From assembly GCF_947179165.1 (NCBI RefSeq), contig NC_077245.1:48013286-48077285 (forward strand): 64,000 bases of DNA, in the 5' to 3' direction. Below the pieces are notes generated by a model. That model was not told where the DNA came from. It searched no databases and saw only the letters and a program-made list of their open reading frames with translations. Numbering within the stretch: the first letter of the stretch is position 1; every line of letters begins with the position of its first letter. This DNA comes from Solanum dulcamara. Its lineage: Eukaryota; Streptophyta; Magnoliopsida; Solanales; Solanaceae. Shown here piece by piece: positions 56,701 to 64,000 of the stretch. The position numbers and the translations under genes were made by a program.

Positions 56701-59700
56701 CTGATAACTTGCAGTTAGAGGAGAACTTGGAGAATGGGGAAAACCCTATGGCTAAAGAAAGAATTATTGGGTTCAAAATCTAAATCCGATATGACCCCAC
56801 CTTTGAAGACATATTTTAGAAAAGGAAAGTGTGAAAGGGGAAATAGAGAGACTGGAACTGCACATGGAACCAGTCAGCCAAACAAGTAGTAACTGCCTCC
56901 TTGATACTTTCCTGCAATTACCAGTTTTCCAACTGCTATCAGATTAGACTTTACAGTTTTCTAGTTGTTTGTTGTATAGTGTAGACAATATGTATCCTAT
57001 AAATATCTAGTCAAGATTATTTTTTAGTAGGATTAAATATATGTTTGAATATCAGTTTACTGTTGAGTGTGATGCTTCAGCTGATGGTGTTGGTGCTATT
57101 CCACTTCAACAAAGTCATCCTTTAGCCTATTCCAGTAAGGGATTTTCCTTTTCTAATCAGGTTAAATCTAAATAAGATCGTGAGTTATTGGCTTTAGTTC
57201 TTGCATTACAAAAGTGGAAGCACTATCTATTGGGTCAGCATTTTGTCGTCAGAACTGATCATTGCAACCTAAAATATTTCCTGAATCAAAGGAGAGGATA
57301 CCTATTGCTGAACAGCAGTGTTTGTTGATGAAGCTATTGCCATTTGATTTCACTATTATCTATAAAGCAGGAAGTCAAAATAAAGGAGTCGATGTGCCGT
57401 CTCCCCGTCTTCAAAATGCTGATCTTTTGACTCTAGCGATGCATGTTTCATTGGATTTTAGCACTTTAAGGGAAGCATTTGAAGTTGATCCATAAACAAA
57501 GCAACTTTTAGATCAACTCTCTGCTGACCTTTCTTCTCATTCGAAACTTTCACTGTCTGCCAGCCATCTTTAACGCAAATCCCGGTTGATAATTGTTGAA
57601 ATTTGTTTTTAGTTATTGAATTAGATTTAGCAAAATAAGTTGTTTAATTTAAGATGAATTTGAATTTTGAATTTTTGTTACATTGTTAGAGTTGTTGAAA
57701 TATTTTAGGTTGTTTTAAATTTCAAATTTCAAATTATGTAGATTATGTATTTTATGTTGGCTATTTAAAGCCTCTCAATGCTTAATGAAATTATTGAAAG
57801 TCATTTCAATCCATTGAGAGTCATTTTAACCCCATTTTTGTTGCCCCATCTTTTAAAAAAACTAACAGTGGTTTCAAGAGCTCTATTGATCTTACGGGAT
57901 CTATGAGTTCTTTCAAAGAACTATCATACCATTTTTAACCCGTCAGGGCTATTCATCTTAACCCATCAGGTTTATTTTCAATCCGTGTTTTTTTCAACGC
58001 ACAGGCTATTTTAAACCAATTTTCAAAAAAAGGATGTCAAGCAGCAGTCTCTCTTTGAATGCCAAAAAAAAATTCAATGACAAAAACTATTAGATTTGGT
58101 CAGTGAAAATGAAATCATATTTTATGGCCTATGCCATATGTGTTGTTGTTATGGAAGAAAAATACTTACAACAACACTTTGTAAATCCTAGAATTGTCCA
58201 AATAAAAACACTTTCAAAAGAAGTTCTACACGAGACAATGTCATGGAAGGTGTTTTTAAAGCTCAAAATCAAAAGAAGAAAAAGAAAGAAAAAGAGAAAG
58301 ATCAATATCCAAAAAATATGCAAGGTCAAAAATAACCAAGAAAAATTCAACAACTGCTAGAGCAAAAATTGAGGAGTAGTTTTTTAATTGCAGTAACTAA
58401 AGCAAAGGAGGAGTGCTAGAATTGTTATTATGAAATTTTGGCTCCAAGTGGTCTTTTGCAGCCTTTGGCGATTCCCAATTGAGTTTGGGAAGACGTTTCC
58501 CTGGACTTTATTGTGGGTCTTCCTTCTTCAAATGGTTATGACAATTTTCTTGTAGGAGTGGATAGGTTCAGCAAATATAGTCATTTTCTGTCTTTATCTC
58601 ATCCGTTGGCTGCCAAAACAGTGACTGCTTTGTTTTTTAGGGAAATTTTCCTGTTACATGGCTTACCTCGTTAAAGCCTTTCAGATTGTGATGTTATTTT
58701 CTTGAGTGCTTTTTGGAAAGAATTTTTATGTCTTAGTCGTATTCATATTCGTATTCGTATGGTACTTCTTACCATCCCCAATCTGATGGCCAAAGAGAGG
58801 TGGTGAATCGGTGCCTTGAAGCCTATTTTCGTTGTTCTGCTCATGAAAAGCCTAAATCACGGTATCAATATTAAGCTTCGTCTGAGTATTCTTTCAACAC
58901 GGACTATCATTCATCAACTAATATGACTCCTTTTCAAGTTGTGTATGGGAGGGAGCCCCCACCATTGCATCCTTTTGTTCCTGGTGAAACTACACTTGCT
59001 GATCTTGAAGTGCTACTTTTGGCAGTCAAAGTTACTGCACTCCAATTTCTTGAAGGCTCAATCTCATGTGAAATCCCAAGCAGATTCAAAGCGACATGAA
59101 TTGTCTTTTAACGTGAGTGATGTTGTTCTACTTCGTCTACAGCCTTATCGTCAAAAGAGTGGCCAGACATCCTAATGAGAAGTTGTCTCCTTGCTATTTT
59201 GGCCCATATAAAATTGTTCCCAAAATGGGTCCTGCTGCTTATGAATCGCAGCTGCCTCCAACGGCAAAGGTACATCCAATTTTTCATGTTTCCTTGCTTC
59301 ATCCAGCTTATGTATATGCTGATATTCCATCACCGCCACCATTACTGCTTTCAGCTGATTTGGAATTCATGGTGGAGCCCAAAATAGTATTATCGCACCG
59401 TTGGTGAAAGGACCTGGAAATTCAACTTTAGAATCACTCATTCAATGGAGTCATCATTCTGTTGAAGGAACTAGTTGGAAGGAGTATGACTTACTTGCTG
59501 GTTAATTTCCTTCCTTTCGCCTTGAGGACAAGACGCCTTTCAGGGGGACGATCCCACCTTTGAAGACATATTTTAGAAAAAGAAAGCCTGAAAGGGGAAA
59601 TAGAGAGTCTGAAGCTGCACATGGAACTAGTCAGCACAAACATTAAGTAACTGCCTCCTTGATACTCTCCAGCAGTTGCCAATATTCCAACTATTATCAG

Positions 59701-62700
59701 ATTAGGCTTTACAGTTTTCTAGTTGTTTGTTGTAGACAATATGTATCCTATAAATATCTAGTCAGGATTATTTTAGTAGGATACAATATATGGTTGAATA
59801 TTAATTTCTTGGAGTTTTGTCCACTCCATACGGACAGATTTATTGGCTATTAATTGTGTTTAAGATTCTTGCACAATCTATTACCAACAGAAATTTCCTT
59901 TCTTTCTCACTCACTTTCATAAGATTTTCAAGCATCTTACAAAATCCCGTGTTGAAGGCACAACAACAACAACATCAAACCTAGTAAAATCCCACAGGTG
60001 GGGTCTTGGGAGGGTAGTGTGTAAACAAATGTTATGCCTACCTTGTGATGGTAGGAGGAAGTTTAGATAAATCCTCATCTTAAGTTGAAGTCATGTGGAG
60101 GATAAATGATGTTATTATTAAGGAAACTGCAAAGAAACGCTTGGTCTTGGTAAATCTGCATAAAACAACTGATCTTAATAAGGCCGATAAATTTGGGCCT
60201 CCTTTAGTAGGAGTCACATCCAAAGTGAAAGATGGGTTGGATATTGGTACAAATCTCACAGGGTACCCTATTTGGATACCGCTATTTAACAGGTACCCAC
60301 TTTTTAAAATTTTTTGCACGTATTCCCACTTAGAGAAAACTTCAGATATGCGGTGTGTCAAGACAAAATTCAAACTAAATTGTCTAAAGGTAATATGGCT
60401 GAAGTTCACACATTTCTGCTTAAGGTTAAGGCAAAATGACTGAACTTCAGCCATATGTGCATGAACTTCAGGCAAAACTGACTAAAGTTAAGTCATATGT
60501 GCATTAACTTCAGCAGTATGAAATTTTTGTATGAAGTTTATCTTTGTAAATCCCAACTTCCGACACTGCATGTCCGAAGCTGTTCGGCTTAAATTGTGGT
60601 CCCGAAATCAGGTATCTGTGTACTTCGGCTTGAAAGTGTCTAACTTTAATTGATAAGTACCGAACCAGTGCTTCATTTACTGCAACAACTTATTGGATAT
60701 TATAAGAAGACACATCATAGCTAATCTTAGAAATTGACGATGTTGCTCCAAACAGGAGCAGATCTTCGACGGAACTTCTTCCTCTTCATCTTTCTCACAG
60801 TACTATTTCGCATCAGGTAGGTGCCATAGAAAGATTACATCATGCAAAACACTCGACGGCTGAACATTTACTGAATTCAACGATAGTACAAACTTTTCCT
60901 ATCAGTACCATTGAACAAGTTCTTTTCCTTGAATGGTATCATGAAGGTCGGGTTCCAAAATCTCAGTCTCAATCAACAAGGTTGAATCTACAACTTGGGA
61001 GCGAAACTTTTTTATTAGGTTAAGTAAATTGATGGACCAGAGAATTGAAAGACAGACCTATTGGCCTAATTCTCACCGAGAGGTTAAATATGGTGATGCC
61101 AAAATTAGTGTCAAGTAATCAAATGACACTCTTCAAAGGGAGGCAAATTGTTGATGCAAACTTTAATCAAGACTTAAGAGAGAAGAACCAGGTATAATGT
61201 GCAAACTTTGAAGAGGCATATGATCATGTGATTTGGAAATTCTTGTTAAAGGTCCTCACAAGTTTAGGTTTTGACAGGAAGTGGTTGAATCGGATTTGTC
61301 ATTTTATCAGCCCTGTCAGGTTCTCTGTGTACTTATAAATGGATCACCACAGGGTTTCTTTGCTTCCCAATGAAGTCTCAGACAAGGAGATCCCACTTCC
61401 CCTTTCTTATTCTTGTTGGTAATGGAAAGACTTGGTAATATGATCGATTTTGTAGTTTCTGGCTTTCTGCTAACTGGATCAGTGGTTTCAGAGTAAAATG
61501 CAAACAGGATAATTGCCTTTCTATTAAATATCTACTCTATGCAAATGATTTCCTTAATTTTGTAAACTAGAGTCTAATCAAGTAACATATTTGAGGAATA
61601 ATTCCAGTGAACACAATTCAAGATTTGCAGAATGTTGCAGTTTTAGGGTTCCAAACAGAGTTTCTTCCTGCTAGATAACTGTGATAGGGGGCAAAAGCAA
61701 AATCTGAATTTATTTGGCAAGGAAGTGACAGTTATATGTGAAACGGATTGGCTAACCGGAAGAAACAATACCTTCTTTGTTTCTTATTTCTTTGTTCTTT
61801 TTTGGGTGTGGGGGTGGGGGTGGGGTGGGGTGGGGGGAGGCTACGTTTTCAAGTGGAGAAGAAAACAGACAATCTAAAAAGGAGATTTGATGACAAGGTA
61901 ATAAATAGAGGTGGCAAAATTAAACCCATCCCATTTAAGTTAAACCGCCAATTTATTAGCTCAACCGATTAAACATTGAGTTGATATGTAATCCAAAGTG
62001 ACTCATAGAAATTTTGTCAAAATATTTTTTTAAAAAAAAAATTATTTTGATATGATATATATATCCATAATAAAGAAAAAAGTGATTTTATTAGGTACTA
62101 AAATATTTTTAAGAAACAATTAAACTTGGTAAAGATTGGGTTGAGTTAGGTCTAGACCGGTTGTGTAACCCATTACTTGACCCATTTTGACTCAGCAAAT
62201 CTGGGTTGGGTTGGGTATTGACCCGTTTGTTATCTTGATCCATCATCATCCACCCAAATTTGACCCGACTCGCCCAAATTTGACCCAACCCTAGTAATAA
62301 ATAATACAAAGGGATTAATCTTGTCAAATGGAGAACTGTCATTGCAACAAAGGAGCAAGGAGGTTTGCGCATTAGGAACGTACGGAAACAAAACAGAAGC
62401 CTTTAATAAAGTGGTTTTGGAGATTCCGCGTGAAAGCTGGCCCCTTGTAGAGGGAGTAATAGCAGAGAAATTTCGTTCTTTAAATGTATGATGCACTAAA
62501 AGAGGTGCCCCTTCACAAGGAATTAGTTTCTGGAGGAATATATGCTCCTTATGGCTTGTTTTCTCACAGCATATTGACTTCACGTTAGGTAATGGAAGGG
62601 AAACAACAACAAACCCAGTGAAATCCCACTATGTAGGGTCTGGGGAGGGTATAGTGTACGTAGACCTTACCACTACCTTGTGAAGATAGAGAGACTGTTT

Positions 62701-63754
62701 TCGAAAGAACCTCGGCTATCCACCCAGAAGAGAAGTTTTCCCTGTAATATATAGATTGGTACTTGACAAAGAATTCACAGTAGCACGATGTTGGGAAGGC
62801 ATAAGTTGGAATATAAAATTCAGAAGAGACATAAAACAAATTGGAGCTGAATGAGGTTGCTGAATTCTTCAGTATATTACCTATGTTTGTAAGCCTAACC
62901 ACTAATGAAGATTATTTGATAGGGAGAGGCCAGAACAAAGGGATTAATACTGTCAAGCTATGTTATAACACAATTGTTAAAATAGGATTGTATATACCTA
63001 TTCCTATTCTAACGATACTCATGAAAGAAGTGAACCAGTTTCTTATAGGTCCCTAGAAGCAAATCTGGAAGTTGCAAGCTCCTATGAAAGTTAGTTGTTT
63101 CGAATGTTTGGCAGCTAAAAAACTTGTTTGACTCTGGACAATTTACAGAGAGGGGGATTCCAAATAGTTAACAGGTTTCATATGTGTAAAGAAGAGGCAA
63201 AAATTATCAAACATCTATACCTGCATTGCAAAGATGCTGCACGACTGTAGCAATTATTCTTGAACATTTTGGGAATTAAACGAGTATTGCCAAGCTCTAC
63301 CACTAAGTTACTGTCATGCTGGAATAGGAAAGGACTATGAAAGCAAATGAAGAAGGCCTGGAATACAAAACAGGTGGTGCATATGGAAAGAGAGCAACAG
63401 GAGATGCTTTGAAGGACAAGAGAATTCATTCTTGAAGATCAAATCAGGTTGCATTTTGGTTGATATGTTTTTGGTGTAAACAGGATAGGATAGAGGATAT
63501 GAAACCCTGCTATGATTCTTGGAATCTTTTGGTCACACACACAGGGTTTTCTTGTTTTTTTTCGTTTCTTTTATTATTTTCTGGGTAACCACAGAACTCT
63601 TGCAGTGCTGGTTTTTTTATATCTATAATACCATACTGCTTCAAAAAGAAAATACATTGTCATACATGTAAAATGCAAATATAACCTGAAGAAGAAGTAT
63701 TCCCAATGTAGCCGAGCCAAATCTAGTTGGAAGCTCACCCTTCTCTGCAAGAAT
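35253..63754 (-). CDS. KEA3: K+/H+ antiporter, KEA3-type (partial, 14 exons)
   Basis: A member of the CPA2 cation/proton antiporters. Plant KEA3 exchanges K+ for H+ across the thylakoid membrane and tunes photosynthesis when light changes. Exons (minus strand): 63686-63754, 55379-55429, 54846-54959, 54624-54725, 54406-54540, 54125-54306, 53918-54053, 53624-53659, 53433-53504, 53258-53350, 52989-53150, 52627-52716, 52395-52556, 35253-35753. All have GT-AG borders and join in phase to about 634 residues. Landmarks are the membrane-domain [30 protein letters not shown], then [18 protein letters not shown], the KTN Rossmann motif [18 protein letters not shown] and YARAQD, and a variable tail with four 28-residue repeats. 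The N-terminus (transit peptide and about the first third) lies beyond the window. KEA1/2 are less likely because of the sequence match and length after the membrane domain. Confidence 0.93.
35393..35725 (-). repeat. 84-bp tandem repeat, four units, in coding frame
   Basis: Units start at 35431, 35515, 35599 and 35683 on the plus-strand motif CTAT(C/T)CCTTAGATCCTG, exactly 84 bp apart, with partial units at each end. Each unit is 28 codons, so changes in copy number keep the reading frame. Neighbouring units differ by only a few bases, which suggests recent expansion. Confidence 0.95.
35754..36486 (-). other. KEA3-like last intron, 3' end
   Basis: AT-rich intron sequence with no gene. It ends on the upstream side at the first transposon base, near 36487. 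Confidence 0.6.
36487..36715 (+). pseudogene. Copia gag zinc-knuckle fragment, left copy
   Basis: This reads [20 protein letters not shown] and the following Pro/Ser/Gln-rich stretch, and is a near copy of 45380-45602. It stops at ACGGGTTT, where a family D LTR starts. The right copy breaks at the same base. Confidence 0.85.
36716..39962 (+). mobile_element. 5' LTR (3.2 kb) of Gypsy element 3, family D
   Basis: It runs from TGTAATGACCC to GAGTCGTGATA and is followed by a degenerate primer site and gag. It contains CGCGATCGCGA-type palindromic sequence (37400-37560) and a ~54-bp tandem repeat (38872-39135). The interior is otherwise featureless for genes. It is the left member of an LTR pair around a gag-only body. 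Confidence 0.85.
38872..39135 (+). repeat. Tandem repeat in LTR, ~54 bp, five units
   Basis: Units of the form TAGCTACAGATACCCGGT ... GTCCGTGGTCCAGCTTAC begin near 38872, 38926, 38983, 39036 and 39091. The 3' LTR of the same pair lacks this block. Confidence 0.85.
39966..39977 (+). other. Degenerate primer-binding site of Gypsy 3
   Basis: TAGTATCAAAGC, 10 of 12 bases of TGGTATCAGAGC, four bases inside the 5' LTR. Confidence 0.65.
40168..41400 (+). pseudogene. Gypsy 3 gag, GC-rich
   Basis: It begins with ATG at 40168 ([14 protein letters not shown]), followed by an Ala/Pro-rich region and the gag core ([16 protein letters not shown], then [15 protein letters not shown] sequence in another frame, [40 protein letters not shown]). 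Frames shift several times. Base composition is much richer in G+C than the surrounding DNA. A zinc knuckle is expected near 41290-41350 but is damaged (YECHXICFTN-like). Confidence 0.75.
41405..41905 (+). pseudogene. Gypsy 3 protease start; RT and integrase deleted
   Basis: After a Gly/Gln-rich linker the frame contains [20 protein letters not shown] and GSTYSY. The retropepsin site reads D-L-G instead of D-P-G. About 80 codons later the sequence enters the 3' LTR at 41906, so RT, RNase H and integrase are missing completely. The element needs proteins from related copies. Confidence 0.8.
41906..45300 (+). mobile_element. 3' LTR (3.4 kb) of Gypsy element 3, family D
   Basis: It starts TGTAATGACCC and ends GGGTCATGACA. 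It shares the starting ~300 bases and the end with the LTR at 36716 but is clearly diverged between. It has a different tandem repeat (43970-44100, ~46 bp, three units) and no 54-bp block. No gene is present. The bases outside the pair (GGGTT on the left, CTCAA on the right) do not match. Confidence 0.8.
43970..44100 (+). repeat. Tandem repeat in LTR, ~46 bp, three units
   Basis: Units like GAGGCATCAAGGATGCGCTC followed by ATTTTATGATATTGACTC. The 5' LTR of the pair does not have it. Confidence 0.75.
45333..45602 (+). pseudogene. Copia gag zinc-knuckle region, right copy
   Basis: [20 protein letters not shown] begins the frame, with the knuckle [14 protein letters not shown] (C-x2-C-x4-H-x4-C). 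It then continues with a Ser/Gln/Asn-rich stretch to VVRGRRVF. It breaks at 45602 into LINE sequence. Confidence 0.88.
45603..47559 (+). mobile_element. RTE LINE fragment inside Copia
   Basis: It runs from just before the endonuclease ([12 protein letters not shown] frame; then [19 protein letters not shown]) through the linker and RT ([46 protein letters not shown]) to CMLFADD, where it stops. Both ends are abrupt: there is no 3' tail and no target repeat. Several frameshifts split it (frames 45662-45862, 45849-46103, 46110-46526, 46677-47057, 47123-47560). It belongs to the family at 1421-3576 but is more diverged. Confidence 0.88.
47560..48135 (+). pseudogene. Copia protease and pre-integrase domain
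   Basis: The Copia frame resumes with [18 protein letters not shown] and the protease site [13 protein letters not shown] (D-S-G intact). A frameshift follows near 47760, then [11 protein letters not shown] and the gag-pre-integrase block [19 protein letters not shown]. It ends at the organelle-like insertion. Confidence 0.85.
48136..48498 (+). other. Organelle-like DNA insertion in Copia
   Basis: About 360 bp with no relation to Copia, splitting the junction of pre-integrase and integrase. Its right half holds a tRNA-His-like sequence. The left half has no recognised gene. The Copia frame resumes at [17 protein letters not shown]. Best read as plastid or mitochondrial DNA patched into the element; exact ends are uncertain by about 10 bases. 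Confidence 0.6.
48354..48428 (+). tRNA. trnH: tRNA-His(GUG)-like, organelle type, damaged
   Basis: The D arm (GCCAAGTGGATCAAGGC), anticodon arm (TGGATTGTGAATCCA, anticodon GTG) and T arm (CGGGTTCAATCCCCG) match the plant plastid trnH-GUG, also carried in plant mitochondria. The 5' acceptor strand (GAAAAGC) does not pair with the 3' strand (TGTTCGC), so it is very likely a pseudogene. Confidence 0.75.
48499..49160 (+). pseudogene. Copia integrase
   Basis: [18 protein letters not shown] (first catalytic Asp), [32 protein letters not shown] (second Asp), then after an in-frame stop [20 protein letters not shown] (catalytic Glu). This is the full D-D-E set with stops at about 48752, 48926 and others. 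Confidence 0.88.
49161..49560 (+). pseudogene. Copia integrase to RT linker
   Basis: A Pro/Ser/Thr-rich linker (frame 49165-49731) with [13 protein letters not shown] and [17 protein letters not shown]. This region is always poorly conserved in Copia elements. Confidence 0.75.
49584..50547 (+). pseudogene. Copia reverse transcriptase
   Basis: Frames 49584-49949 and 50107-50547. RT blocks seen are [60 protein letters not shown], then the catalytic [14 protein letters not shown] box and [21 protein letters not shown] stop at 49947 and a damaged stretch to 50107 separate the halves. The enzyme copied element RNA. Confidence 0.9.
50548..50960 (+). pseudogene. Copia RNase H
   Basis: [18 protein letters not shown] with the first catalytic Asp, then [20 protein letters not shown] and [10 protein letters not shown] stop lies near 50678, and the last part is frameshifted after 50900. 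Confidence 0.85.
51088..51289 (+). mobile_element. Copia 3' LTR, 202 bp
   Basis: TGTTAGAATAGG to TTTCTCACA, preceded by a purine tract (GAGGGGGAG, 51079-51087). It has an internal near-repeat of TAGAATAGGAATAGGTGTAC. A TATA-like TATAAATAGGG lies at 51220-51231. A matching 5' LTR is not in the window. Confidence 0.88.
51290..52394 (-). other. KEA3-like last intron, 5' end
   Basis: There is no gene here. The first ~270 bases contain phrases such as GAGAAAATGTTTCGAAAAC and CCATACCAAACACTC, common in small Solanaceae repeats. 51850-52080 has an open plus frame ([15 protein letters not shown]) that faintly recalls a LINE RNase H tail, but I cannot support it. Confidence 0.5.
52395..55429 (-). CDS. 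KEA3: KEA3-like exons 2-13 of those visible
   Basis: Twelve exons lie close together here. The first four (55379-54406) complete membrane segments, with [54 protein letters not shown] and [18 protein letters not shown]. 54125-54306 and 53918-54053 carry [20 protein letters not shown] and [18 protein letters not shown] 36-bp micro-exon (53624-53659, [12 protein letters not shown]) precedes the KTN domain, which spans 53504 to about 52400 with GFGQMG as the nucleotide-binding glycine motif. The micro-exon is in phase and has good splice sites; whether it is always included is unknown. Introns are short, 80-420 bp. Confidence 0.93.
55430..56140 (-). other. KEA3-like intron, no gene
   Basis: Intron sequence next to the exon at 55379. 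I see no coding sequence or clear repeat in it. Confidence 0.5.
56141..56790 (+). pseudogene. L1 LINE ORF1 fragment (DUF4283-like)
   Basis: An open stretch at 56329-56574 reads [20 protein letters not shown] and [18 protein letters not shown], like the N-terminal domain of plant L1 ORF1 proteins, which bind nucleic acid. A frameshift precedes it. A Gypsy LTR begins two bases after the end. The rest of the L1 continues near 60750. Confidence 0.75.
57046..57520 (+). pseudogene. Gypsy 4 RNase H
   Basis: [20 protein letters not shown] with the catalytic Asp, then [20 protein letters not shown] and [14 protein letters not shown], then [18 protein letters not shown]. One frameshift lies near 57290 and stops are present. 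This type is typical of chromovirus-like Gypsy elements. Confidence 0.85.
57521..58430 (+). pseudogene. Gypsy 4 linker, damaged
   Basis: Sequence between RNase H and integrase, where a zinc-binding domain is expected. It is AT-rich, holds a Lys/Arg-rich open frame (58103-58360) and is not recognisable; it may contain an unrelated insertion. Confidence 0.4.
58431..59410 (+). pseudogene. Gypsy 4 integrase and C-terminal domain
   Basis: Catalytic start: [20 protein letters not shown] and [12 protein letters not shown]. Then the second region ([16 protein letters not shown] in another frame) and the C-terminal block ([52 protein letters not shown]). Frameshifts occur near 58670, 58730, 58860 and 59160. 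The final SHRW suggests a lost chromodomain. Confidence 0.85.
59957..60070 (-). mobile_element. RTE/SINE-type 3' tail
   Basis: On the plus strand AACAACAACAAC is followed by a stretch with AAAATCCCACAGG and GGGGTCTTGGGAGGGTAG, like the tail at 1421 and 62602. In Solanaceae this segment is shared between RTE LINEs and TS-type SINEs. This copy is short and diverged. Confidence 0.7.
60071..60749. other. Unassigned intron sequence with short repeats
   Basis: No gene. Between about 60400 and 60530 there are repeated phrases of the type GAACTTCAGCCATATGTGCA. Open frames exist on both strands, which is a warning that they are not genes. Confidence 0.45.
60750..61905 (+). pseudogene. L1 LINE reverse transcriptase fragment
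   Basis: Decayed L1 [17 protein letters not shown], then a [14 protein letters not shown] block (first catalytic Asp), a [14 protein letters not shown] region and LYANDFL at about 61535-61555 (usually Y-A-D-D-F; the first D is N). It has many frameshifts. A G-rich stretch lies at 61803-61840. Confidence 0.75.
61906..62293 (+). mobile_element. hAT-type MITE, 388 bp, with 8-bp target duplication
   Basis: Termini TAGAGGTGGCAAAATT and (complement) TAGGGTTGGGTCAAATT. It is flanked by a perfect GTAATAAA repeat (61898-61905 and 62294-62301). It has no ORF. It interrupts the L1. It is a different MITE family from the two 620-630-bp copies. Confidence 0.88.
62294..63530 (+). pseudogene. L1 LINE C-terminal region (zinc-binding)
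   Basis: Frame pieces [19 protein letters not shown] and [10 protein letters not shown], then, after the tail at 62602, the zf-RVT-like part [20 protein letters not shown] (Cys/His pattern) and [19 protein letters not shown]. It is the end of the same L1 as at 56141 and 60750. The 3' end is not sharp. Confidence 0.75.
62602..62720 (-). mobile_element. TS-SINE/RTE-type tail insertion
   Basis: AACAACAACAAACCCAGTG on the plus strand, then AAATCCCACTATGTAGGGTC and GGGGAGGGTATAGTGTACG, ending near AACCTCGGCTATCC. On the minus strand it ends with (TTG)n. Its length, about 120 bp, suits a truncated SINE. It breaks the L1 C-terminal frame. Confidence 0.75.
63531..63685 (-). other. KEA3-like intron, 5' end
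   Basis: Short AT-rich stretch between L1 remains and the exon at 63686. The donor site is GTTATA at 63685-63680. Confidence 0.5.
63686..63754 (-). CDS. KEA3: KEA3-like exon, membrane domain (first visible)
   Basis: A 69-bp exon of 23 codons, [20 protein letters not shown] and LLQ. The acceptor is TTTTAG and the donor is CAG|GTTATA. It ends with the Gln of the conserved Q-D pair of CPA2 antiporters, so the 8.3-kb intron downstream cuts between these two residues. Earlier exons are not in the window. Confidence 0.88.
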
Positions 63755-64000
63755 CTAAAATTACGCAAAAATGAGCACAGAATCCATAGATCCATTCACA
63801 AGCAATAATTTCAAGTTCTGCTAACATAACGTAACCCCCACCCCCCACACACAAACACATTAATTCAGCAATTTTAATGATAAGAAACTATACTCAATAA
63901 AGCTAAAGAGATTAGAGAAAAATAAGAAAACTAGAAGTAAGAACGAGCATACACAGGCAAAGACACATGAAACTTCTCTACAAACAGTTTCAGTATTAAT
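63755..64000 (-). other. KEA3-like intron to window edge
   Basis: Intron sequence with a C-rich stretch (63835-63850). No exon is seen before the edge. Confidence 0.5.

Larger units (their letters stand above)
56792..59955 (+). mobile_element. Gypsy element 4 (short LTRs), internally deleted
   Basis: A left LTR part (56792 to about 57045) and a right LTR (from 59549) share CCCACCTTTGAAGACATATT and the following ~240 bases. The left LTR is truncated and joins directly to RNase H coding sequence, so gag, protease and RT are gone. The right LTR is preceded by a purine tract (CAGGGGGAC) and its far end, near 59955, is not certain. It inserted in an L1 in the KEA3-like intron, antisense to the gene. 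Confidence 0.8.

Noticed and set aside
58103..58360. Lys/Arg-rich 85-codon ORF as a gene
   Set aside because: It is low-complexity AT-rich sequence between RNase H and integrase of a dead Gypsy element.
60080..60475. Open frames of 116 and 131 codons on both strands
   Set aside because: They overlap antisense, have no recognisable domain, and lie among short repeats in an intron.
1..64000. Search for CRISPR arrays, operons or defence-like gene clusters
   Set aside because: The direct repeats found are LTRs, minisatellites or MITE ends; the DNA is eukaryotic with spliced genes and retroelements.

Overview
This is nuclear plant DNA, almost certainly from a nightshade (Solanaceae). It is AT-rich and intron-rich. 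It is packed with nested retrotransposons, hAT-type MITEs, RTE LINEs whose 3' tails look like Solanaceae TS-SINE/RTE tails, and an endogenous caulimovirid resembling the tobacco vein clearing virus (solendovirus) lineage. The species cannot be fixed from the window.

One host gene is recognisable. A minus-strand, chloroplast-type K+/H+ antiporter of the KEA3 type (CPA2 family) enters from the right edge and ends at 35253. Fourteen exons are visible, all with consensus splice sites and continuous phase, encoding about 634 residues of membrane domain, KTN domain and C-terminal tail. The N-terminal exons and promoter lie beyond 64000. Its last intron (35754-52394, 16.6 kb) holds a Gypsy-type LTR pair inside a broken Copia element. 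The Copia in turn carries an RTE LINE fragment and a piece of organelle-like DNA with a tRNA-His. Its first visible intron (55430-63685, 8.3 kb) holds an old L1 LINE that was later hit by a Gypsy element, a MITE and RTE/SINE tails.

The left half (1-33.6 kb) has no host gene. It is a stack of nested insertions: a Gypsy element (17.4-20.7 kb, minus) was hit in its 3' LTR by another LTR, which contains an endogenous pararetrovirus block (0.9-15.6 kb, minus), which itself contains ~2-kb LTRs, an RTE LINE and a MITE. The second half of each broken layer lies on the plus strand at 28-32.4 kb, in mirror order. The split ~2-kb LTR shows ATAAT at one end near 918 and ATAAT at its other end near 30379, and the uninterrupted site is present at 7135-7160. 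The simplest reading is a ~29-kb inversion by recombination between two inverted solo LTRs (or an assembly error with the same shape).

All virus-derived and most transposon ORFs carry stops, frameshifts or deletions, so this part of the window is fossil DNA. The exceptions in quality are the KEA3 exons and, to a lesser degree, the RTE LINE reverse transcriptase. I found no operon-like, CRISPR-like or other defence-like system.
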